Shown: piece after piece, positions 1 through 4,214 of the stretch
Layout of the letters: every line of letters begins with the position of its first letter
Numbering within the stretch: the first letter of the stretch is position 1
IMG/VR virus record: IMGVR_UViG_3300047552_001017
Location: 1-25,566 of that record
Direction: 5' to 3' (one strand)
Length of the DNA: 25,566 bases
Source: a virus
The notes under the pieces: model-generated
What the model saw: the letters and a program-made list of their open reading frames with translations, nothing else
Told to the model about the DNA's origin: nothing
The model's database searches: none
Program-made: the position numbers and the translations under genes

Positions 1-300
1 TGGCAACAGTCGGTTGACGGCTGAATCAACAGCCCTTGCATTGCCTTACTATGCCAAGCCACGCCCTGCCTGTCCGCGCCCTGCCGAGCCTGTCCGCGCA
101 TCGCCTTGCCGGGCCCCTATGGTGTTTCCACCCATCAACCGACTGTTGCCAATCGGCTGACGGCTGAATCAACAGCCCTTGCATTGCCTTGCCGTGCCTT
201 GCATGTCCATGCCCTGCCCGGCCACGCCAAGCTCATCCATGCCCGTCCGCGCCGTTAATGGTGTTTCCACCCATCAGCCGACTGTTGCCAATCGGCTGAC
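1..300. repeat. Degenerate 139-143 bp tandem repeat with hairpins
   Basis: The segment gacggctgaatcaacagccc starts at 16 and 159, and a diverged copy (gacggctaaattc) starts at 298, giving periods of 143 and 139 bp. The text ggtgtttccacccatcarcc precedes the second and third copies. Each copy carries a short hairpin, for example CAGCCGA (275-281) pairing with TCGGCTG (292-298). Positions 1-16 are the exact reverse complement of 136-151. Between conserved parts lie pyrimidine-rich stretches made of loose TGCC/CGCC words. I see no gene here. The only open frame (179-367) is low-complexity repeat text. Confidence 0.75.
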
Positions 301-400
301 GGCTAAATTCAATGCCGCGTATCGTGCGGCGGACGGCGGTTTCTTGGCCGAGTGTGAAGGATCATAGCCAGGCCGCTGCGGCTGTTGTTGCTGTCACCTG

Positions 401-443
401 CCGCTGGACAGTGCGCCGGGAGGAAGGGGCGCAAGCCCAGCGG
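401..443. other. Two-tier hairpin at the end of the leftward operon
   Basis: CCGCTGG (401-407) pairs with CCAGCGG (437-443), and inside it TGCGCC (412-417) pairs with GGCGCA (428-433). It lies just past the stop codon of the last leftward gene (447), so it could end or protect that mRNA. No T run follows on the minus strand, so it is not a standard intrinsic terminator. Confidence 0.4.
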
Positions 444-446
444 ACG

Positions 447-644
447 CTAGGCTGTGGAGATTTTTTGCAATAAATGGATTGCGCATTGCGTGTCTGTTTT
501 GATTTGCTGCGTGATTTGTTCTAGCCGCCCCGTTGGCAAGCGTCCGAATACCTTATCCATTTCCGCTTTTCTGGCGTCTTGCAAAAAGCGGATTGCGTTG
601 TCCAGAGTTGCCAGGTTGTTTTCTATGGGCCAGGTTGTATTCAT
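447..644 (-). CDS. Small hypothetical protein, leftward early operon
   Basis: A 65-residue soluble, charged, mostly helical-looking protein that I do not recognise. Its ATG overlaps the stop codon of the gene before it (641-904) by 4 bases, which argues for translational coupling and one transcript. A weak AAGG ribosome site lies about 10 bases upstream. No signal peptide, membrane segment or cysteine motif is visible. It is the last gene of the leftward transcript, which probably starts at the repressed promoter near 1861-1889. Small unknown genes in this place are typical of lambdoid left operons. Confidence 0.6.
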   Translation of the reverse strand: MNTTWPIENNLATLDNAIRFLQDARKAEMDKVFGRLPTGRLEQITQQIKTDTQCAIHLLQKISTA

Positions 645-904
645 TTCATGGCCTTTTTGATGTTTTTGATTTCTTGCGGTGTCATTTCTGACTTAGCCAG
701 GATCTGGCCGGGCTTGGCGGCTGAATATTCAAGCCGCCAATAAATATTGACCGCTACGGCGTAAAAAGCCGCGACCAATACGGCTGAAACGATCAGCAAG
801 CTTTTGTTTGATCGGCTTTCTATATTCTGTGAAACGGTGTGTTTAAGTTGCGCCTGCTTTTCAAGCGCAATGCGTTTTTTTAAGGTGTCTGCCAGTGTTT
901 CCAT
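641..904 (-). CDS. Small single-pass membrane protein
   Basis: An 87-residue protein. Residues 1-34 are polar and helical (Lys/Glu/Gln rich), residues 35-56 form one hydrophobic segment (SLLIVSAVLVAAFYAVAVNI), and a short polar tail ending in lysines follows. A clear GGAGG ribosome site (911-915, minus strand) lies 6 bases before the ATG, so the start is secure. The stop overlaps the next gene by 4 bases. I do not recognise the family. Its place in the leftward early operon would fit a host-takeover or exclusion role, but that is only a guess from position. Confidence 0.65.
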   Translation of the reverse strand: METLADTLKKRIALEKQAQLKHTVSQNIESRSNKSLLIVSAVLVAAFYAVAVNIYWRLEYSAAKPGQILAKSEMTPQEIKNIKKAMK

Positions 905-997
905 GTTTTACCTCCAAGGTTAAAAAATATCGGTGGCCTTGCTCCAGGGCGTCGCGGCAATGCTTCAAGCGTACTTAAGGCATTTGCACTGGCTTTC

Positions 998-1137
998 TAG
1001 CGACTGTCACCGAAAAAGCTTTCAAGTGATTGGTGACTGGTCTATAAATGGTTGATACCTTGTAGGATTTACACAACGTCACAGCAACCAGATCACACCA
1101 ATCATTTCAAAACTTTCACGGCTGGCGACTGTCGCTA
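998..1137. repeat. 140 bp imperfect inverted repeat (MITE-like or cis structure)
   Basis: The left arm (998-1035, starting TAGCGACTGTCACC) is largely complementary to the right arm (1096-1137, ending GGCGACTGTCGCTA). The best block, 1016-1035 against 1096-1115, matches at 17 of 20 positions. The pairing can extend inward (ACTGGT against ACCAGA). The flanks ctttc (993-997) and ctttg (1138-1142) resemble an imperfect 5 bp target duplication. It fills most of the 289 bp gap between two leftward genes. It could be a small non-autonomous transposable element or a transcript-level structure. Confidence 0.6.
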
Positions 1138-1193
1138 CTTTGTAACGTACCGCACCGGATGCGGAAGTCCGGCCAATCGCCATGCGTGAAAAC

Positions 1194-1382
1194 TCATTCT
1201 TCGCTGTATCTGCCATGTCTATAGGCGCAAAACAAAGCAATTCCGTTTATCAAGGGCCAGCTTGAAACAAAGACAACACCAAGATAAAAAACAACAGTTT
1301 CGGCGCTAAGATTTGAAATTCTTGGCACAATCAACGCAATTAGCATTGGGCTTATGCAGTACAGACCAGCAAGCTTAAACAT
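1194..1382 (-). CDS. Small two-pass membrane protein
   Basis: A 62-residue hydrophobic protein. Two likely membrane helices (about residues 4-22 and 28-53) flank a short polar turn with Arg, and the tail is basic then acidic (RHGRYSEE). The start overlaps the preceding leftward gene by 8 bases. The ribosome site is weak (GGTGA), which fits coupling. I do not recognise the family. It lies in the leftward early operon. Holin or exclusion functions are possible for a protein of this shape, but nothing specific supports either. Confidence 0.5.
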   Translation of the reverse strand: MFKLAGLYCISPMLIALIVPRISNLSAETVVFYLGVVFVSSWPLINGIALFCAYRHGRYSEE

Positions 1383-1545
1383 CTGATTTCACCCAGTTTT
1401 TAAACTGCTCTATCAGTGTTTTGTTATCGGTTTTGTTTCTTGTTTGCTTTGGCAGGTTGCAATACCAGGAATTTGCAGTTTTGCATTCAAAACCGGCGTT
1501 TATTAACTGAGCAACAAATCCTAATCTTTTTGTTGTGGCTGTCAT
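1375..1545 (-). CDS. Small hypothetical protein, first gene of leftward operon
   Basis: A 56-residue protein beginning MTATTKRLGFVAQLINAGFE. An upstream in-frame ATG exists at 1555-1557. The ATG at 1543-1545 is preferred because GGAG lies 6 bases before it (GGAGATTGAAATG), whereas the upstream ATG has no ribosome site. The protein has two cysteines and a lysine-rich C-terminal half, with no signal peptide or membrane helix. The pattern of an N-terminal helix (RLGFVAQLINAGF) plus a basic region could be a small nucleic-acid binder, but I do not recognise it. It is the first gene after the folded leader. Confidence 0.55.
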   Translation of the reverse strand: MTATTKRLGFVAQLINAGFECKTANSWYCNLPKQTRNKTDNKTLIEQFKNWVKSDV

Positions 1546-1625
1546 TTCAATCTCCATTCAATCGCTATGCGTCAAAGTGCCAGCTCTTACCCGGCTGGCT
1601 TAGGCGTTTCTCCCCGTTTGACGGA

Positions 1626-1777
1626 AGATGCATAAGCTTTTTTTTAGACTCTGTGATAAAGCAGTGACTGACTCGGGCCGTTTTTCGGCTCCCGAGGACG
1701 CCGGCTTATGCATCTGGAAAACCCCCGCCGGTCGTAGTGATAGCGTGCCTGGATGCTATCCAGCAGGGGTTTTCCAG
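1626..1777 (-). other. Highly structured leader of the leftward transcript
   Basis: Three nested or adjacent perfect stems lie in a gap without genes. AGATGCATAAGC (1626-1637) pairs with GCTTATGCATCT (1704-1715). Inside it CTCGGGCCG (1672-1680) pairs with 1686-1696 around a five-base loop. CTGGAAAACCCC (1714-1725) pairs with GGGGTTTTCCAG (1766-1777), with inner GATAGC/GCTATC. Two stems share bases 1714-1715. The position within the leftward transcript, between its leader terminator and first gene, suggests a cis-acting RNA or a small RNA. The function is not known. Confidence 0.55.
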
Positions 1778-1792
1778 ATCCTAATCCCTACC

Positions 1793-1816
1793 AAAAAAGC
1801 CCGGCTTTCACCGGGC
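1793..1816 (-). terminator. Leader terminator downstream of the leftward promoter
   Basis: Read on the minus strand, GCCCGG-TGAAAG-CCGGGC is followed by six T. It lies about 40 bases after the predicted leftward start site, before any leftward gene. Expression of that operon would therefore need read-through or antitermination. Confidence 0.75.
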
Positions 1817-1831
1817 AGTGGAGGCTTCAAT

Positions 1832-1854
1832 CAACAGCCGTCCTTTTGCTGTTG
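1832..1854 (-). promoter_or_regulatory. 5'-end hairpin of the leftward transcript
   Basis: CAACAGC (1832-1838) and GCTGTTG (1848-1854) form a perfect 7 bp stem with a 9-base loop. It sits at the very 5' end of the predicted leftward RNA, just before the leader terminator. That is where nut boxB or put elements sit in lambdoid phages. No clear boxA is seen. Confidence 0.45.
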
Positions 1855-1860
1855 AGATAA

Positions 1861-1889
1861 AAGATACCAAAGGGTAAATTTTATTGCAA
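1861..1889 (-). promoter_or_regulatory. Leftward early promoter (PL-like)
   Basis: On the minus strand a -35 TTGCAA (1884-1889), a 17-base spacer and a -10 TATCTT (1861-1866) are present. The 15 bases TTTACCCTTTGGTAT ending in the -10 box are identical to those at the rightward promoter, so one repressor should control both. Confidence 0.7.
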
Positions 1890-1901
1890 TACCTTTTGGT
1901 A
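1865..1901. promoter_or_regulatory. Two repressor operators at the leftward promoter (OL-like)
   Basis: TACCAAAGGGTA (1865-1876) and TACCTTTTGGTA (1890-1901) match the TACC-N4-GGTA consensus of the three sites between repressor and cro. They start 25 bp apart. The first overlaps the -10 region of the leftward promoter, and the second lies just upstream of the -35. Confidence 0.8.
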
Positions 1902-1920
1902 AATTTTTTTTCAATAGGCA

Positions 1921-1948
1921 TAAAAAAACCGCTAGAACGCGGTTTTTG
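1921..1948 (-). terminator. Terminator of the repressor-lipoprotein operon
   Basis: ACCGC (1928-1932) and GCGGT (1939-1943) form a stem, lengthened by A and T runs on either side, with T7 on the minus strand and T5 on the plus strand. It could work in both directions. It separates the repressor operon from the leftward promoter beyond it. Confidence 0.8.
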
Positions 1949-2020
1949 TTTTGAAGTGGTTTTAGGGTAAAACGCTAAAGACTATAGGCGTCGCACTAAA
2001 TAATTAATTTGTTTTGCTGA

Positions 2021-2383
2021 TTAATTTAGGGCAACACATTCAAAGATTAATTCAATGCTTGGCCACTCGCCTAATCCTAATGGGGTAGTTGATGCTGTTT
2101 CTTGTATAACATTGAGCGATTTATTTTTGCGACTGCAAAACGCTGTTGCTCTCGTTTCGGCTGATCGTCTTAAGGCTGAAACGGGGACAAATCCTGTAGC
2201 ACCTTGATGGAAAATTCGGAACGATTCCTCTCCGCTTGTGGGGGTTGATATTTGTATGGTTTCCCCATTCCACAGCTTGTTTTCAAATTCAGACTTGCTT
2301 GTGCTGACGGGTTGAATTGTTGATGTTTTTGCGCAACCTGTTATAAAAACTAAAAAAAACAGAAAAACATGTTTATGAATCAT
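2021..2383 (-). CDS. Lipoprotein co-transcribed with the repressor
   Basis: A 120-residue protein with a signal peptide: MIHKH, a hydrophobic core (VFLFFLVFIT) and a lipobox ending G-Cys17, so it should be lipidated and anchored in the envelope. Ser/Thr-rich mature residues follow the Cys, and no Asp at position +2 is seen (Cys-Ala-Lys), which favours the outer membrane. The start is 6 bases after the repressor stop and a terminator follows, so the two genes form one lysogen-expressed unit. The family is not recognised. Lipoproteins placed like this often alter the lysogen surface, for example to block superinfection, but that role is inferred from position only. Confidence 0.75.
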   Translation of the reverse strand: MIHKHVFLFFLVFITGCAKTSTIQPVSTSKSEFENKLWNGETIQISTPTSGEESFRIFHQGATGFVPVSALRRSAETRATAFCSRKNKSLNVIQETASTTPLGLGEWPSIELIFECVALN

Positions 2384-2389
2384 TATAAA

Positions 2390-3058
2390 TTACCATTCTT
2401 TATGCTTGCTTGGTGGGACAATGGCTGAAATGGCTTCTATGCCTTCGATTTCGGCATGATGTGCTGTGATGCGTTCGTCGCTATTAACGGATAGCAATAA
2501 ATAGCCGTCTGATTTTTTTTGGAGCAATTCTTTTACCATTTTTCGACCGTCGCGAAACTTGATTAGTACATACTCCCCTAATTCTGGCGATTTTTCTGGT
2601 TCTATAATCACAAACCAATCTTCTTTGATTGCGGGGTGCATGCTGTGCCCCTTAATTTTTATTGCTACCGATCCAGGCTTTGCATGAAATTCTAAATAAC
2701 CATCTCCGCCTTCTAAGTCCATATAGTATCCCTTATCTCCGCATCTAGCCGTGCCTACAACACGCGGTCGGCATTGATGTTTGAAAGTTTTTTCTGTTGT
2801 TAATAATGGTTTTGATTCATCGTTGGGCATTAATGCCTGCGGCGTGTCCATCCAATGCATCGGTTTTTTTAGGCATTCTTCTAACTTTCTTGCTGTTTTT
2901 TCACCAATGTTTTTTTTGCCCTTGATCAGATTACTAATGTAGCTAGGTTCGCAGCCGTAAATAGCGGCAATGTCGGCTTGTTGCGAGTGTATTTCGCATG
3001 CCATCTCGAGGTTTTTACGCCTTATCTCTTGCAGTTTTGACTGTTGTTTATTGTTCAT
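2390..3058 (-). CDS. CI-like repressor with LexA-type self-cleavage domain
   Basis: A 222-residue prophage repressor. Residues 26-63 are a helix-turn-helix (QQADIAAIYGCEPSYISNLI). Residues 100-222 are a LexA/S24 peptidase domain with cleavage pair Cys106-Gly107, nucleophile Ser139 (KGHSMHP) and Lys176 (MVKEL). The Ser-Lys spacing of 37 equals that of LexA and UmuD. DNA damage should therefore trigger RecA-assisted cleavage and induction. The ATG at 3056-3058 is preferred over the upstream in-frame ATG at 3098-3100, because the longer reading would run through two operators. The transcript is probably leaderless, as with lambda cI made from PRM. It binds the TACC-N4-GGTA sites, by inference. 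Confidence 0.9.
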   Translation of the reverse strand: MNNKQQSKLQEIRRKNLEMACEIHSQQADIAAIYGCEPSYISNLIKGKKNIGEKTARKLEECLKKPMHWMDTPQALMPNDESKPLLTTEKTFKHQCRPRVVGTARCGDKGYYMDLEGGDGYLEFHAKPGSVAIKIKGHSMHPAIKEDWFVIIEPEKSPELGEYVLIKFRDGRKMVKELLQKKSDGYLLLSVNSDERITAHHAEIEGIEAISAIVPPSKHKEW

Positions 3059-3063
3059 TCGTA

Positions 3064-3092
3064 TTTTTACCACAAGGTAAATAGCTTGTCGT
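3064..3092 (-). promoter_or_regulatory. Repressor maintenance promoter (PRM-like)
   Basis: On the minus strand a -35 ACGACA (3087-3092), a 17-base spacer and a -10 TAAAAA (3064-3069) are present, each matching consensus at 4 of 6. The start site falls at or next to the repressor ATG. The operator at 3068-3079 overlaps the -10, so it should shut the promoter off when filled. Confidence 0.5.
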
Positions 3093-3130
3093 TTACCCAA
3101 GGGTATTGTTTTTTAGTTTACCCTTTGGTA
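3068..3130. promoter_or_regulatory. Three-site operator between repressor and cro (OR-like)
   Basis: TACCACAAGGTA (3068-3079), TACCCAAGGGTA (3094-3105) and TACCCTTTGGTA (3119-3130) share TACC-N4-GGTA and start 26 and 25 bp apart. The cro-proximal site is identical to the inner leftward operator (1865-1876 reversed). The layout copies lambda OR3-OR2-OR1. Confidence 0.85.
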
Positions 3131-3134
3131 TTCT
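3106..3134 (+). promoter_or_regulatory. Rightward early promoter (PR-like)
   Basis: A -35 TTGTTT (3106-3111), a 17-base spacer and a -10 TATTCT (3129-3134) are present. An operator fills the spacer and touches the -10. The start site falls about at the cro ATG (3141), so the transcript probably has no leader. Confidence 0.65.
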
Positions 3135-3140
3135 TTGCCC

Positions 3141-3332
3141 ATGATTGAAAATATACCCACCAAAGAACTGGCCAATTTCCTTGGCGTATCTCTCGGCTTT
3201 GTCAGCAATATAAAAGCCGGTCGTAAACGCTTGCCACCTGAATACATGTCTAGTGTAAGCGAGCGTTTTGATATTTCGCTGGATGATTTAGCCAAGCATT
3301 ATCAAAAACATAAAGCCAAAAAATCAAAATGA
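3141..3332 (+). CDS. Cro-like small HTH regulator
   Basis: A 63-residue DNA-binding protein made almost entirely of one helix-turn-helix fold (residues 6-36, TKELANFLGVSLGFVSNIKA), with a basic tail KHKAKKSK. It is read divergently from the repressor across the shared operators, so it should compete for them and favour the lytic path. The ATG at 3141 is chosen over TTG at 3135, which lies next to the -10 box. No ribosome site precedes it, which fits a leaderless start. The stop overlaps the next gene (ATGA). Confidence 0.8.
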   Translation: MIENIPTKELANFLGVSLGFVSNIKAGRKRLPPEYMSSVSERFDISLDDLAKHYQKHKAKKSK

Positions 3333-3520
3333 ACAAATGCCTTGAAGACATAAAACTTCACCTGGATGAAGACCTGAAAAGGGATATTCAGGATTACGCC
3401 ATGCAGGATGATCGGAAAGTGTCGGAATGGCTGCGGCATGAAATCAAGGCCGTGGTCAGACTTAGAAAGGCTGGGGTCATTATCTCTAACACTTTGGATA
3501 AGTCCAGGGGCGAAGCGTGA
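3329..3520 (+). CDS. Putative ribbon-helix-helix protein, early operon
   Basis: A 63-residue protein. Residues 9-45 fit an Arc/CopG-like pattern: a short strand (KLHLDED), a helix, a turn (DDRKVSEW) and a second helix (LRHEIKAVVRL). The family is inferred from pattern only. It overlaps the cro stop by 4 bases, and its own stop overlaps the following GTG start by 4 bases, so it is translationally coupled in the rightward early operon. A regulatory role such as a CII-like switch or host-gene control is possible. No cysteine motif or membrane segment is seen. Confidence 0.6.
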   Translation: MNKCLEDIKLHLDEDLKRDIQDYAMQDDRKVSEWLRHEIKAVVRLRKAGVIISNTLDKSRGEA

Positions 3521-3681
3521 CACGCGCATGCACGTTAGACCATTGCGCCATGGTGTTGACGGTGTTGCTGGCCGGTGTGGTTTTGATGCTGGCTTTGGTG
3601 TTGTTGGTACTCGAGTGTTTGCGTGTTTGGTTGATTGATGGTGTGGATTTTGTGGCGGCTCATGCGGAGGATTTTGAATGA
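3517..3681 (+). CDS. 54-residue single-pass membrane protein
   Basis: A short gene starting at GTG 3517, which overlaps the previous stop (GTGA) and has AGGGG about 7 bases upstream. It ends in TGA overlapping the next ATG (ATGA). The sequence MTRACTLDHCAM is followed by a Leu/Val-rich helix (about residues 12-34, VLTVLLAGVVLMLALVLLVL) and an acidic tail. It is squeezed between two early genes with perfect coupling on both sides, so it is probably real despite its length. The function is not known. The plus strand here is very rich in G and T because of the Val/Leu codons. Confidence 0.6.
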   Translation: MTRACTLDHCAMVLTVLLAGVVLMLALVLLVLECLRVWLIDGVDFVAAHAEDFE

Positions 3682-4205
3682 TTATCGGGTTTACGGGGAG
3701 AAAGGGCGCGGGTAAATCGGCTGCGGCGGCGGTTGTTCAAAAGTTTGGGTTTGAGCCTATGTCTTTTGCTTGGACAATTAAGCAGATGGCCAGGACGCTG
3801 CTTTTGAATTTGGGACTGGATGAACAGCAGATTGTGTCGGCTCAGTTGGACAAAAAGCAAATAATTTTGCCACTGGGTATTTCATATCGTTATTTGTGCC
3901 AAACACTCGGGACTGAGTGGGGCCGGCATCATTTGCATCCTGATGTCTGGGTGATGGTGACGCGGCATTTAATGAAGCAGCACACTCGCGTGGTGTTTGA
4001 TGACGTGCGCTTTGAAAACGAGGCGGCGATGATACGCGATGCCGGTGGCTTGATTGTGCATATTGAGCGGCAGGGTGTGGAGGATGATGCGCATCAGTCT
4101 GAAAAAGGCATTCTGCTGAATGATAAGGATGTTTTGATTTTTAATAATCGGGGGATGGATTATTTAGAAAGTGCTGTGATGCATGTTGTGCAGCCTTACT
4201 TATAG
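3678..4205 (+). CDS. Deoxynucleoside monophosphate kinase-like P-loop protein
   Basis: A 175-residue protein. A Walker A motif (GRKGAGKS, residues 7-14) follows the first strand (MIIGFT). Later features fit the phage dNMP kinase family (T4 gp1-like): the motif RYLCQTLGTEWGR, an acidic VFDDVRFENEA loop, and a C-terminal strand-helix pattern. Such enzymes phosphorylate dNMPs to dNDPs, which feeds phage DNA synthesis and can include modified nucleotides. A GGAGG ribosome site lies 8 bases before the ATG. It is followed 9 bases later by the replication protein, which supports a nucleotide-supply role. Confidence 0.75.
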   Translation: MIIGFTGRKGAGKSAAAAVVQKFGFEPMSFAWTIKQMARTLLLNLGLDEQQIVSAQLDKKQIILPLGISYRYLCQTLGTEWGRHHLHPDVWVMVTRHLMKQHTRVVFDDVRFENEAAMIRDAGGLIVHIERQGVEDDAHQSEKGILLNDKDVLIFNNRGMDYLESAVMHVVQPYL

Positions 4206-4214
4206 CTGACCCCT

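Noticed and set aside
1-300. CRISPR array
   Set aside because: The repeat unit is about 140 bp with related spacers, whereas CRISPR repeats are about 24-40 bp with unrelated spacers. No cas gene is present.
179-367. Open frame of 62 codons in the repeat block
   Set aside because: It lies in low-complexity repeat text with Met/Pro/Cys bias and no ribosome site, so it is not a credible gene.
401-443. RNase P RNA or group II intron domain
   Set aside because: Only a simple two-tier hairpin is present, and the conserved cores of these RNAs are not found around it.
1626-1715. Retron msr/msd RNA
   Set aside because: The flanking inverted repeats are suggestive, but no reverse transcriptase gene exists in the window.
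1416-1855. Plus-strand frames 1416-1667 and 1628-1855
   Set aside because: They lie opposite a leftward gene and over folded leader DNA, with no ribosome site. Their content follows the hairpins.
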